Source: an uncultured Bacteroidales bacterium
GTDB taxonomy: Bacteria > Bacteroidota > Bacteroidia > Bacteroidales > Bacteroidaceae
Direction: 5' to 3'
Assembly (NCBI GenBank): GCA_902801425.1
Contig: CADCIQ010000035.1
Location: 1 to 64,000 of the forward strand
DNA: 64,000 bases
The notes below the pieces were generated by a model that worked only from the letters and a program-made list of their open reading frames with translations, had not been told where the DNA came from and made no database searches. Position numbers and translations under genes: made by a program. Below, piece by piece: positions 42,906 to 51,952 of the stretch (position 1 is the first letter of the stretch; each line of letters begins with the position of its first letter).

Positions 42906-45491
42906 ATGAACAAATCGTTATTGACTGCTATTCTGATGCTCATGGGAATCAGCGTCTGGGCTCAGCGAAGCATAATCAACCTAAAGAAGTGGGAATTCTC
43001 TCGTGATAGGCAATACTGGCAGAAAGTCAGTGTTCCACATGACTGGGCTATTTCCGGACCTTTCGACAAGAAATGGGATCTGCAAGTAGTTAGTATCGAG
43101 CAGAACGGCGAGAAGGAGGCTACGGAGAAAAGCGGTCGTTCAGGAGCCCTTCCATGGATTGGTGAAGGACACTATCGCACGACTTTCAATATTGATAAGG
43201 AACAATATGCCAGGGTAGGGCGTTGCATCATTGAGTTTGATGGAGCAATGTCAGAGCCTACCGTATATGTGAACGGAAAGAAGGCTGGTTACTGGCCTTA
43301 TGGCTATAATGCTTTTAGGCTTGACATCTCAAGTCTTGTGAAGCAGGGAACGAATGAAGTGACTGTTGATCTGGTGAACCTTGAGGAGAGCAGCCGTTGG
43401 TATCCTGGAGCGGGTATTTATCGCCCTGTGAAGGTGATGTTTGTTCCGAAGGTTTCAATAGATGCATGGGAGACGAGTATTCGTACTGCGGGCTTTTCTA
43501 CCGGCGTTAATAATTACGGAAAGACAAAGCTTGTGGCAAAGGTGGATTACGAGACTCAGCTTCAGTCACTCTCAGAGGCAAGTATGAATGAATACGACGA
43601 TATGTCGTTCGTTGTAGAGGTGCTGAATGCAGAGGGTAAGTTTGAGGCTGGTAGCCACTATGATGTTCCTGCTGACGGGCATATCAAGACCACGATTACG
43701 GTGACTAATCCTCATGTGTGGAGTCCTGAGACGCCATATCTTTACAAGATGCGTTCTCGTCTTTTCTCGAAGGGTAAGATGGTTGATGAAATCATCACTA
43801 ACTTCGGAATCCGTACTATTGAGGTTGGCAAGGATGGTTTCAAGCTCAACGGTACCGCACGCAAGATACAGGGTGTTTGTCTGCACCATGACCTTGGACC
43901 TCTTGGAGCTGCCGTTAACAAGGCTGCGCTCGTTCGTCAGGTTAAGCTTATGAAGGATATGGGATGTGATGCTATCCGTACTGCGCACAATATGCCGTCA
44001 CAGATGCAGATGGATGTCTGTGACTCGCTTGGTATGATGGTTATGGCTGAGAGTTTTGACTCATGGATATATCCTAAGTGCAAGAACGGCTATTCACGTT
44101 TCTTCAAGGAGTGGGCAGAGAAGGATCTTAGTAATCTCTTGCGTGGACACAGAAATCATCCATGTATCGTAATGTGGAGCATAGGTAATGAGATTCCAGA
44201 GCAGACAGACCCTGTAGTGGGTGTGGAGTGGTCAAAGAAGCTACAGGATCTATGCCATAAGCTCGATCCTACACGTCCTGTTACGCAAGGTCTTGATCGT
44301 GTTGATGCTGCGATTAAGAGTAAGGTGGCAGCGACGATGGATATAGTAGGTCTTAACTATCGCACGCATCGCTATCAGTATGCTTATGACAAGACTCCTC
44401 AGAAGTTCGTTCTCGGTACAGAGACCGGTTCTACTGTTAGTTCGCGTGGTGTGTATAAAACTCCTTATAAGACCTCAAATTACGCTCACTACGAGGACGG
44501 ACAGTGCTCAAGCTATGATAATGAGTGGTGTAGCTGGAGTAACCTTCCTGAAGTCGATTTTGAGAACATGGAGGATCTTCCTTGGACTATAGGTCAGTTT
44601 GTATGGACGGGTATTGACTATCTCGGTGAGCCTACTCCATACGATGAATATTGGCCAAGTCGCTCTTCCTACTTTGGAATCTGTGACCTTGCTGGTCTGC
44701 CAAAGGATAGATATTATCTATATCGTTCTGTTTGGAATAAGGAGAGTCATACTCTTCATATTGCTCCGCATTGGACTTGGGGTAAGGACATGATAGGGCA
44801 TTCAATTCCTGTTCAGGTATATACTGACTATGAGGAGGCGGAGCTGTTTGTCAATGGTAAGTCGAAGGGTAGGGTAAAGAAGAACCATTTCGTCAACTGT
44901 GATGAAAGTGGAAATCAGATTACGGGTCAGAATCAGACTAATCCTAATGGTGATGGTCGTTGGGATACCAGATATGATACTTCTGTTCCACCTAACCTTG
45001 ATCGTTTCCGCCTTCGTTGGTTTGTGAAGTATGAGCCGGGAGAGCTGAAGGTTGTGGCATACGATAAGGATGGTGAGGCTGCAGAGGAGCAGATTGTCCG
45101 TACTGCAGACTATGAGTCGCAGTTACTTCTTGAGCCTGATGTGAAGACTCTCAAGGCTGATGGTGATGACCTTTGTTACATTACTGTTAGTATGCTTGAC
45201 AAGGATGGTAATTTCTGTGCTGATTCAGATGATGAGGTGCTTGTTACTATTGAGGGTGCTGCTCGCTTCCGTGCAATCTGTAATGGCGATCCAACCTCTC
45301 TGGAGCTGTTTACTGAGCCTCATATGCGTTTATTCCATGGAAAGCTTGTTGTGACGATACAGAGCACGGAAAAGCCTGGTGACATCAAGGTTACGGTCAT
45401 TCGTCCTTCTGGTAACTATAAGGATAGCAAAGGCAAGAAGTTCTCACAGAACCTTATTGAGAATTCTGTTACGATTAAGTCTGTGAAATAA
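42906..45491 (+). CDS. Glycoside hydrolase family 2 (beta-galactosidase-like)
   Basis: This 861-aa protein has a signal peptide (…SVWAQ), an N-terminal sugar-binding jelly roll (about 25-190, 'VPHDWAISGPF'), an Ig-like domain (about 190-310) and a TIM barrel (about 315-610). The acid/base is E429 in WSIGNEIPEQ and the nucleophile E506 in LGTETGSTV. DUF4982-like and further Ig-like domains make up the C-terminus. The family retains beta-galactosidases, glucuronidases and mannosidases; the architecture with DUF4982 favours an exo-beta-galactosidase-type activity. It has its own promoter but stands near the xylan-type operon and may clip side chains of the same glycan (inference). Confidence 0.88.
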   Translation: MNKSLLTAILMLMGISVWAQRSIINLKKWEFSRDRQYWQKVSVPHDWAISGPFDKKWDLQVVSIEQNGEKEATEKSGRSGALPWIGEGHYRTTFNIDKEQYARVGRCIIEFDGAMSEPTVYVNGKKAGYWPYGYNAFRLDISSLVKQGTNEVTVDLVNLEESSRWYPGAGIYRPVKVMFVPKVSIDAWETSIRTAGFSTGVNNYGKTKLVAKVDYETQLQSLSEASMNEYDDMSFVVEVLNAEGKFEAGSHYDVPADGHIKTTITVTNPHVWSPETPYLYKMRSRLFSKGKMVDEIITNFGIRTIEVGKDGFKLNGTARKIQGVCLHHDLGPLGAAVNKAALVRQVKLMKDMGCDAIRTAHNMPSQMQMDVCDSLGMMVMAESFDSWIYPKCKNGYSRFFKEWAEKDLSNLLRGHRNHPCIVMWSIGNEIPEQTDPVVGVEWSKKLQDLCHKLDPTRPVTQGLDRVDAAIKSKVAATMDIVGLNYRTHRYQYAYDKTPQKFVLGTETGSTVSSRGVYKTPYKTSNYAHYEDGQCSSYDNEWCSWSNLPEVDFENMEDLPWTIGQFVWTGIDYLGEPTPYDEYWPSRSSYFGICDLAGLPKDRYYLYRSVWNKESHTLHIAPHWTWGKDMIGHSIPVQVYTDYEEAELFVNGKSKGRVKKNHFVNCDESGNQITGQNQTNPNGDGRWDTRYDTSVPPNLDRFRLRWFVKYEPGELKVVAYDKDGEAAEEQIVRTADYESQLLLEPDVKTLKADGDDLCYITVSMLDKDGNFCADSDDEVLVTIEGAARFRAICNGDPTSLELFTEPHMRLFHGKLVVTIQSTEKPGDIKVTVIRPSGNYKDSKGKKFSQNLIENSVTIKSVK

Positions 45492-45522
45492 TATTTTCAT
45501 AGCAAGTAATTTCTGTTGAAAT

Positions 45523-45578
45523 GCAATGTCGCAAAGATGCTAAGAAGTGATAAAACTCTTGCATGTTTGCGACATTGC
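45523..45578 (+). terminator. Terminator after the GH2 gene
   Basis: A perfect 13-bp stem GCAATGTCGCAAA / TTTGCGACATTGC (45523-45535 with 45566-45578) is followed by TTTTGTTATT. The loop is long (30 nt). The rest of the gap to 45725 holds a CCTCCGT...ACGGAGG hairpin (45686-45717) that suits the end of the convergent Rpn-like gene. Confidence 0.7.
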
Positions 45579-45725
45579 TTTTGTTATTACATCTGCTGAA
45601 AACTCTATTCTATAAAATAGTCTAAGTGCTATGTTGGCATATAGAGGTTTGGGCAATTATAGATAGGTGTTCTATTCAACAATAACTCCTCCGTTCGCTG
45701 TGTAGCTTACGGAGGAGAAAAACAT

Positions 45726-46805
45726 TTATAATTGATTAATTACGTCTTCTGGTAGTTTTGTCATTTCAGCTATTTGCTTTACTTGAAGACCTGCTTCCTT
45801 CAAGGCCTTTGCAGAAGAAAGTAAAGCTTTGTCTTTCTCTGCAAGTTGATCGTCCTTCTCTGCAAGTTGATCGTCCTTATTTGCAAGTATTGTTTCCTGT
45901 TCTGCCAGTTTAGCCCCTTGTTCTGCCAGTTTAGCCCCTTGTTCTTCAAGTTTAGCCCCTTGTTCTGCAAGTTTAGCTCCTTGTTCTGTAAGTATTTCTC
46001 CTTGTTCTGCCAGTTTTGCGTCACGCTTTGCTATCTCTTTGTCTCTTATCATGATGGCAGTATCACGGTCCTCTATGGCAGAGAAATATTCATCCTCTAC
46101 ATTCATATCCTGTCGTAGTCTGGCATCTGCTGCTGCAGCAAGTAGTCTATGGAGAATATGAAGCATCTCTGCATCATCCTTAAAGGCATCATCATCAAAA
46201 TTAAGAATTTGATGGTTGTACTCGTCTTTATGTGACTGATCAAACACACTGAGAACTTTATCTAGACGATTGTTTATCGTGCCTCTGAGAAGCGGTATCT
46301 GCACTATGATGCTGTCATGCACTAGGCTATCGATGAATGGGTCAGGAATGCCCTTTGTCACTTCAATACCGTCGTAATTATATGATTTGTGCTTGACATA
46401 AAGCACAGGCTCCTCGATATCACCAACTCTATGACCAAGTAAATATACTGTTATCATAGGAATGGCATAGCTATTAATGCTGTCCTTCTTGATGATATTA
46501 GCTGGATCAGAATACTGCGTGCCAAGATATTGACGGAAACGTAGTGTTTCTGTCTCTAACCATGTCTTTTGAAGTTCAATAAGGATTAGTTTTAGACTTC
46601 CGTCTTCCTGACGCACTTTAGCTGCAAAGTCAAGACGGAACATGGAAATCTTATCTCTACCAGCATTGCTATACTCATGTTTGCGCATTTCTACCTCTAC
46701 CACATCCTGTTTCAGTAATGCGGAGAGTATTGTCTTCGTAATGCGCTCATCTTCCATGAGATATTTGAAGATAGAATCGTATATCGGATTGGCTATACTA
46801 ATCAT
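45726..46805 (-). CDS. Rpn/PD-(D/E)XK nuclease-transposase family protein with heptad repeats
   Basis: This 359-aa protein has an N-terminal PD-(D/E)XK-type fold ('NPIYDSIFKYLMEDERITKTILSALL', catalytic-like D and E/Q in 'FRLDFAAKV...ILIELQK'), as in Rpn-related proteins. A C-terminal coiled coil holds about six tandem copies of AKLAEQG and then DDQLAEK units, encoded by near-identical 21-bp repeats (45840-46024). It ends with 'LQVKQIAEMTKLPEDVINQL', the helix-turn-helix-like tail common in this family. Rpn proteins promote recombination in E. coli; the role here is not known. A single -7 element TATCTTTG lies at 46830-46837. Confidence 0.8.
   Translation of the reverse strand: MISIANPIYDSIFKYLMEDERITKTILSALLKQDVVEVEMRKHEYSNAGRDKISMFRLDFAAKVRQEDGSLKLILIELQKTWLETETLRFRQYLGTQYSDPANIIKKDSINSYAIPMITVYLLGHRVGDIEEPVLYVKHKSYNYDGIEVTKGIPDPFIDSLVHDSIIVQIPLLRGTINNRLDKVLSVFDQSHKDEYNHQILNFDDDAFKDDAEMLHILHRLLAAAADARLRQDMNVEDEYFSAIEDRDTAIMIRDKEIAKRDAKLAEQGEILTEQGAKLAEQGAKLEEQGAKLAEQGAKLAEQETILANKDDQLAEKDDQLAEKDKALLSSAKALKEAGLQVKQIAEMTKLPEDVINQL
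45840..46024. repeat. In-frame 21-bp tandem repeats
   Basis: Units such as GCCCCTTGTTCTGCCAGTTT repeat about six times, followed by copies of a GATCGTCCTTCTCTGCAAGTT unit. The 21-bp period keeps the frame and the coiled-coil heptad when copies are gained or lost. Confidence 0.85.
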
Positions 46806-46933
46806 ATTAATCTAATTTGCTTTCGTGGGCAAAGATACTTATTTTTCCTGAAACCTCCAAATTTTTAGGTGGAAAAGAACATTGTGACAATAATAGCCTT
46901 AATAAATATGAGGGAATATTTGATGTTAAAAAG

Positions 46934-46965
46934 AACGCTTCCTAACCTCGCGGTTAGGAAGCGTT
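46934..46965 (-). terminator. Terminator after the TPR gene
   Basis: The stem AACGCTTCCTAACC / GGTTAGGAAGCGTT is followed on the minus strand by TCTTTTTAAC. It lies about 40 nt after the stop at 47008. Confidence 0.85.
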
Positions 46966-47007
46966 AGAGAAAAATTGTATTACTTTATCAAAAATTACGG
47001 TATCTTA

Positions 47008-48438
47008 TTACTGAAGCTCAGAAACCTGCTTAGCCATTGGATTCTCTGGATCGATTTCGAGAAGCTTAGTTGCATATTCCTTTGCCTTTGCGATATCCTC
47101 GTTAACCTTTACGAAGTAAACGATGTTATAGCTGAGAGCCTGCTTGAGCTGAGAGAGGTCAGAAGCATCCTTGCTGTCAAGACCGTTGATGATCTCAATA
47201 AGCTTGTCGTAGTGTGGCTTAGCTGCACCTGCCTTATCCTCTGGGTCGAGAATGAATGGGAGCTTTGCACGCTGTGCGGTTACGCTCTGCTCGAATGTTG
47301 GGAACTCCTTTGCAATCTCTTCGAATACCTTGTCAGCCTTTGCTACCAACTCCTGCTTCTGCTCTGGAGCAGTTTTCTCGTCAATAGCCATTGTACGATA
47401 GAGCTGTGCGAGACCGTTCTTGATGTTTGCTGTCATCTGAGGCTGTCCCTTTACATACTTCTCGTAGAATTCGAGTGCCTTTGTATAGTCGCCCATTGAC
47501 TTATATACATCAGAGAGGTTCTTATATACGCTTACTCTCTGAGTCATTTCGAAAGTACGGTTGTTAACAACCTTCTCGAACATAGCTATAGCTTCATCGT
47601 TCTTCTTCAGCTTCTGAAGAGCTGTACCATAGTTGATGTAGTCAAGTGCTGAGTACTTAACATCATCAGATGCATTGAAGAGACGGTCACCATACTTGAT
47701 TGCATCCTCATACTTCTCAAGGTTTACGTTGTTGAAGAGTGTGAGACGGTTGAGTGAACCATAGCGTGGGAACTTGTTGTTACCGAAGCTTGAAACCTTC
47801 AAAGACTCATCATACTTCTGCTTGAGGAAGAGAAGCATTGAGTATTCTGCAAGCTGATAGTTCTCCATCTGATTAAGACTTGCCTTTGAGTAGTACTCGA
47901 TAGCCCTGTCAGTGTTGTTCGTCTTTGACATAATCTCAGCAGCAACGAGGTCAACTGGATAAGATGGATCAATAGTGCGGAGCTTCTCAAGCTTCTCAAT
48001 TGAACCTTCTGGGTCAGCCTTTGCGTTGATCTGAGCATAGCGGCGATAACCCTCTGGATCCTGTGGGTCCAAGGTGATAGCGTTCTCAAACCAACCAGAA
48101 GCAGCACCGCCGTCGTCCTTCATTACACAGATGTCACCCTTGAGTACATAACCTGCTGCACAGTTCTTGTTTGCCTTAATAGCGAGGTCTGCATACTTGT
48201 CGGCGTTGTCGAAGTCCTTTGCATCAAGATATGCACGACCGATGCCAGCAACTGCCTTTGCATCCTTCTTGACTGTTTTGAATACTGCTGTCACCTGCTT
48301 GTCTCTGTCCTTATCGGCTGCCTGTGACTTGATGATCTGTGTTGCTTGTTCTACTGCGGAAGTTGCATCCTGAGCCATAACTGGAGCACTGATGACTGTC
48401 ATCATAGCTCCGATGATAATGTATTTAGCTGTTTTCAT
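47008..48438 (-). CDS. Exported tetratricopeptide-repeat protein
   Basis: This 476-aa protein has a signal peptide (…ISAPVMAQ) followed by TPR motifs along most of its length ('AVAGIGRAYLDAKDFDNADKYADLAIKANK', 'ISLDP', 'DVYKSMGDYTKALEFYEKYV', 'EYATKLLEIDPENP'). It is a periplasmic scaffold. It lies downstream of the phosphate-binding-like gene and the tonB-exbD-exbD-exbB set, an order that is common in Bacteroidales. A terminator at 48622-48657 separates it from that set, so it may also have its own start. Confidence 0.85.
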   Translation of the reverse strand: MKTAKYIIIGAMMTVISAPVMAQDATSAVEQATQIIKSQAADKDRDKQVTAVFKTVKKDAKAVAGIGRAYLDAKDFDNADKYADLAIKANKNCAAGYVLKGDICVMKDDGGAASGWFENAITLDPQDPEGYRRYAQINAKADPEGSIEKLEKLRTIDPSYPVDLVAAEIMSKTNNTDRAIEYYSKASLNQMENYQLAEYSMLLFLKQKYDESLKVSSFGNNKFPRYGSLNRLTLFNNVNLEKYEDAIKYGDRLFNASDDVKYSALDYINYGTALQKLKKNDEAIAMFEKVVNNRTFEMTQRVSVYKNLSDVYKSMGDYTKALEFYEKYVKGQPQMTANIKNGLAQLYRTMAIDEKTAPEQKQELVAKADKVFEEIAKEFPTFEQSVTAQRAKLPFILDPEDKAGAAKPHYDKLIEIINGLDSKDASDLSQLKQALSYNIVYFVKVNEDIAKAKEYATKLLEIDPENPMAKQVSELQ

Positions 48439-48621
48439 AATTAGCGAATTTAATTTGGTTTATGTTATGATTTACCGTCTTATTTAGGCGTATCTATTTA
48501 TTGGACGAATTATAATTGGATTTGTTGCATTAGTTTACGGATTTTAACCAAATCCGTCTTTTTTTTTATTTTCTTAAATAGAAATTGAGCGAAATCGTTA
48601 AAAGTAATAGTTAAATAGGGT

Positions 48622-48657
48622 AGAGTGAAGAATTTGATTTACTAAAATTCTTCACTC
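48622..48657 (-). terminator. Terminator after the phosphate-binding-like gene
   Basis: A perfect 13-bp stem GAGTGAAGAATTT / AAATTCTTCACTC with a 10-nt loop lies 18 nt after the stop at 48675. There is no long T-run on the minus strand, so it could be partial. Confidence 0.65.
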
Positions 48658-48674
48658 TTAACTATCCCATTACT

Positions 48675-49652
48675 TTAGTCCGTTACCTGAACCTCCCTGA
48701 TAGCAATGTTTCCGTATGCAGGAAGCAAACCAGCCTTGAACAGAATCATCTGTCCTCTCTGAGAGATAATGAACTGTGCGAAGCCATGAGGAAGACCATA
48801 TCGTCCGCGTTCGTCATTGAGAAGTGCATAGAGTTTGCGGATGAATGGGTACTTGTCGTTGTATATGTAACCCTGATATGGTTTGTAAGAGTTCTTCCAA
48901 GTTGCAGGAGCATGCTTTGCCACGAGCATCACGCGAATGTTACGCTTGAATGTCAGGTTGGTTGTATCGCGCTTGTCGTTTAGCCAGTTACTGCCAATGA
49001 TTCCGATAGCCCCTGGATGCTCTTCCACATACTTGATTACATCTGCTGTTTTCTTAGTTGCGAATGCATTAGGAGTGGTGATAGGCTTACCACCAAGTAT
49101 AGAGTCCTCTACATAGTGCACAGTGCTTGATGTCTTATTGTCGAAAGCAACAATAATCTCTCCTCGTGAAGCACTTGCTGGATTGATATCTTTCCAGTTT
49201 CGGGCTTCACCCGTTAGGATTCGCTTAACATCATCCACGCAGATGCATGAGTCTGTATTATTCTTGTTGGCGATAATGGCGAGTCCATCATAGCCGATAT
49301 GTATGGTCATAGGGAAGCGGTTGCGCTTTTTGAGGTTGTCGTATTCGCTCTGCTTGAAGTCGCGTGTAGTGAACATCATGAGAAGCTTGTCTTTCAGAAG
49401 AAGGTTCATTCCTTCTGATTCGCTCATATATTTTGGAGTAACGTGAGCATCCTTATAGATATGGTGGAATACGCCCATCTCCTCGTCGATGATAGGCATG
49501 AAACTCTCGTCCGCACCGAATGTAATCTTTCCGGTGGCGTATGTATCTGTGCGCGCATTTGGGTCCTTCTTCTTTTCTTGGCAAGATGACAACATGCCTA
49601 ATGTGAGCATAGATGCAATGAAGATAATGAGTGATGATGCAAGATACTTCAT
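48675..49652 (-). CDS. PstS-like substrate-binding lipoprotein
   Basis: This 325-aa protein has a lipobox (LGMLSSC|QEKK) and a periplasmic binding-protein fold of the phosphate type ('GKITFGADESFMPIIDEEMGVF', 'DDVKRILTGEARNWKDINP', 'FDNKTSSTVHYVEDSI'). No pst permease or ATPase genes are adjacent, and the protein lies downstream of tonB, so a classical ABC role is doubtful. In Bacteroidales this gene regularly follows exbB-exbD-exbD-tonB, which suggests a link to envelope energy transduction rather than phosphate uptake. It is separated from tonB by a palindrome at 49743-49776. Confidence 0.8.
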   Translation of the reverse strand: MKYLASSLIIFIASMLTLGMLSSCQEKKKDPNARTDTYATGKITFGADESFMPIIDEEMGVFHHIYKDAHVTPKYMSESEGMNLLLKDKLLMMFTTRDFKQSEYDNLKKRNRFPMTIHIGYDGLAIIANKNNTDSCICVDDVKRILTGEARNWKDINPASASRGEIIVAFDNKTSSTVHYVEDSILGGKPITTPNAFATKKTADVIKYVEEHPGAIGIIGSNWLNDKRDTTNLTFKRNIRVMLVAKHAPATWKNSYKPYQGYIYNDKYPFIRKLYALLNDERGRYGLPHGFAQFIISQRGQMILFKAGLLPAYGNIAIREVQVTD

Positions 49653-49742
49653 TGTTTGGGTTAATAATGTGTATAGGTGAGAATTGTTAATTGTCCGGGT
49701 TATACTTTTGATATCAATACAGATATCTTAGATAACAAAATT

Positions 49743-49776
49743 GAGCTCCCTCCTCTACGGGAGAGTGAGGGAGCTC
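49743..49776. repeat. Palindrome GAGCTCCCTCC...GAGGGAGCTC
   Basis: Near-perfect arms of about 14 bp lie around CTCTACGGGAGAG, in the same style as the G-rich repeat at 5530 and 16431-16574. It sits between tonB and the PstS-like gene and may be an mRNA processing or attenuation structure. Confidence 0.65.
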
Positions 49777-49826
49777 AAAGTTTAGAATATCGTGTTTTGC
49801 GACTTGTCGCAAAATACTTACGAGTA

Positions 49827-50666
49827 TTACTGGAGACGGAATGTTACAGGGAGTGTGTACTTTACACGTACAGACTGACCATTCTGCTTACCAGGAATCC
49901 ACTTAGGCATTGCGCTAACCACGCGCTGTGCCTCCTTGTCAAGTGAAGGGTCAACTGACTTAGCAATGCGAACGTCAGTTACGCTACCATCGCGCTCTAC
50001 AACGAATGTACAGATTACACGACCCTGGATACCATTCTCCTCAGCTACTGGTGGGTACTTGATTGCCTTCTGGAGATAAGCCATAAGAGCTGCTGTACCA
50101 CCTGGGAAAGAAGGCATCTGCTCTACTACGTCGAACACCTTGTTCTCTTCTTCCTTTGGCTTAACAGGCTCTGTTACGAGAACCTCCTTAGCTTTGAGTA
50201 CTTCACCAGACTCATCGTTACCAACTACGTTGGCGAAACCTACGGCTACCTTAGAGTTCATGATTTCGTCCTGAGACTTCATCTCGTCCTCTGGGCGTAC
50301 CTCATCGTCCTTCTTAATCACAGGTGCGGTGAACTTGATAGAGCTCTTTACCTTCTCTACAACCTGCTCAACCTTTTCCTGCTTAACGACTTCCTTACGC
50401 TCAACCTTGGCTTCCTTCTTCTGCTCAGCAAGTGCAGTAAGCTCAGTTACCTGAGTCTGTGCCTGATGCTTAGCCTGATAGTCATCGTAAGCATTCTTGG
50501 CAACCATATACACCATAACGAGAGCGAAGATGATAAGTACGGCTACAATTGATTTAATGTTTCGTGCTGTTGTCTGACGACGAAGCACATAAGCACCGTA
50601 CTCCTTGTTACGGTTCTCGAACATTAAGTCCGACCATCTGTTGTCAATAAGATCTATTTGTGACAT
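49827..50666 (-). CDS. tonB: TonB energy transducer (exb operon copy)
   Basis: This 279-aa protein has a cytoplasmic 'WSDLMFENRNKEYGAYVLRRQ' segment, one membrane helix (about 37-58), a Glu/Lys-rich linker and a C-terminal TonB domain ('FPGGTAALMAYLQKAIKYPP...LPVTFRLQ'). It is the paralogue of 19240-20079. It follows two exbD genes and exbB on the same strand and completes the proton-driven complex that energises TonB-dependent receptors, including the SusC proteins here. Confidence 0.93.
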   Translation of the reverse strand: MSQIDLIDNRWSDLMFENRNKEYGAYVLRRQTTARNIKSIVAVLIIFALVMVYMVAKNAYDDYQAKHQAQTQVTELTALAEQKKEAKVERKEVVKQEKVEQVVEKVKSSIKFTAPVIKKDDEVRPEDEMKSQDEIMNSKVAVGFANVVGNDESGEVLKAKEVLVTEPVKPKEEENKVFDVVEQMPSFPGGTAALMAYLQKAIKYPPVAEENGIQGRVICTFVVERDGSVTDVRIAKSVDPSLDKEAQRVVSAMPKWIPGKQNGQSVRVKYTLPVTFRLQ

Positions 50667-50704
50667 TTTTCTTTTCCTTTCTTAAGTTAAAGTTACTAAT
50701 AGAC

Positions 50705-51313
50705 TTACTCCTTGACGTGAGCCTCTTCAAGAAGCTTCTTGTCCTGGTCGTTTATCTTATCAATTACATACTTACCAACAGAGCAGATCTGCATTTCATC
50801 AAGAGCGTCAACAAGGTTGAGATAGCTTGAGTTATCTGTAGCCTTGATGATGATTGTCATTGTCTCGATGTGCTTGCCGTCGATATCACCCTTCTTGATA
50901 GCCTTGAGTCTCTCATCATACTGAGCCTGAGTCATTGTTGGAGTCTTTTCACGCAACTCGTCAAGCTTAGCCTTAGCGGTACGAACCTCGAGGATTGGCT
51001 GTGTGCCGTCCTCAGTTACGTGACCTGTGAGAACCTTACGGATACCATCCTTACCCCATGTTGTCTTCTTCAGACAGGTAGGGTCGTCATACTTTGGCAT
51101 ACCCTCTACATAGTAGATCTGGTTGTCCGCAGTAACGAATATTGTGATAGTATAAGAAGCCTTTGTAACGGTCTTATCGTCATCTTCAATATTCTTATCG
51201 TTGGTTGGCATACTCAATTCCATTGTCTGAGGCTTAGCCAAAGTGGTACAGAGCATGAAGAAGGTGATCAACAGCATCATCATATCCACCATAGGGGTGA
51301 AGTCCGGCTTAAT
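50705..51313 (-). CDS. exbD: ExbD-type proton-channel subunit, second copy; start codon unclear
   Basis: The protein is 195 aa from the first ATG at 51292. That ATG lies inside the conserved ExbD start ('RRIKPDFTPMVDMMMLLITFF'): the codons for RRIKPDFTP precede it in the same frame and overlap the end of the upstream exbD. No ATG, GTG or TTG exists between the upstream in-frame stop and ATG 51292. ATT at 51313, overlapping the TAA of the first exbD as ATTAA and adjacent to AGAGGAGG, is a possible start; I use it as the outer limit. The membrane helix carries the family's Asp. The periplasmic part (about 40-195) is longer than in proteobacterial ExbD. Confidence 0.8.
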   Translation of the reverse strand: MKPDFTPMVDMMMLLITFFMLCTTLAKPQTMELSMPTNDKNIEDDDKTVTKASYTITIFVTADNQIYYVEGMPKYDDPTCLKKTTWGKDGIRKVLTGHVTEDGTQPILEVRTAKAKLDELREKTPTMTQAQYDERLKAIKKGDIDGKHIETMTIIIKATDNSSYLNLVDALDEMQICSVGKYVIDKINDQDKKLLEEAHVKE

Positions 51314-51920
51314 CCTCCTCTGTTTTGAGTGAAGTAATCAGGTAGTAACGGTTCTCGTCAATATCCTGAAGCTCATTCATTACACGCTTGATGATTCTGT
51401 AAGGAGTATCCTTGTCGGCCTTGATAGCAACCTTGATGTCAGAGTTGACACCACGTGCTGACTTAACCCACTCCTGGAACTCACTCTTGCCACCATCAAT
51501 ACTATCCAATGGAATACCAAGCTCTTTCAGCTGCTCGCGACGTGCGCCCTCCTCAAGGTTGAGGAAATCTTGAATCACGCTGATTGGGGCACCGAACATT
51601 GGGTCTGACTTGAAGTTAGCCAACTGTGTCTTTGTAAGGGTTTTGCCGAACTTGTCGGTAACATCCATTGCAACGTCACCCAGCTGGAACTGGTTATCCA
51701 TATTCATGAACACCTTGCCTTCCTTATCGACAAGAATGTTCAGCACATCCTTCTCAGGCACCTTGATCTCGGCAACAGACTGTGGCTCAACGACCTTCAC
51801 TGGCTCTGGCTTTGTAAAAGTAGAAGTCAGCATGAAGAAACAGAGCAACAGCACCATCACGTCTGACATAGGCGTCATATCGATCCAGATGTCTTGTTTC
51901 TTAAGTTTTACTTTACCCAT
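51309..51920 (-). CDS. exbD: ExbD-type proton-channel subunit, first copy
   Basis: This 203-aa protein has a short cytoplasmic start and one membrane helix with the conserved Asp ('KQDIWIDMTPMSDVMVLLLCFFMLT'), then a periplasmic domain. The second exbD follows with overlap. It lies 32 nt downstream of exbB. Paired, diverged ExbD proteins are normal in Bacteroidetes. Confidence 0.93.
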   Translation of the reverse strand: MGKVKLKKQDIWIDMTPMSDVMVLLLCFFMLTSTFTKPEPVKVVEPQSVAEIKVPEKDVLNILVDKEGKVFMNMDNQFQLGDVAMDVTDKFGKTLTKTQLANFKSDPMFGAPISVIQDFLNLEEGARREQLKELGIPLDSIDGGKSEFQEWVKSARGVNSDIKVAIKADKDTPYRIIKRVMNELQDIDENRYYLITSLKTEED

Positions 51921-51952
51921 AGTGATAAATGTTTTAAAGGGTTAGTAAAAAC

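Noticed and set aside
45840..46024. Short tandem repeats as a CRISPR or satellite locus
   Set aside because: They are in frame in a coding gene with heptad periodicity and have no unique spacers.
45726..46805. Insertion sequence, because the family is often labelled transposase
   Set aside because: No terminal inverted repeats or target duplications flank the gene, and the protein belongs to the Rpn-type nuclease group rather than a DDE or Y1 transposase.
48675..49652. Phosphate ABC transporter operon
   Set aside because: Only the binding protein is present, with no pstC, pstA, pstB or phoU next to it. The neighbours are tonB/exb genes.
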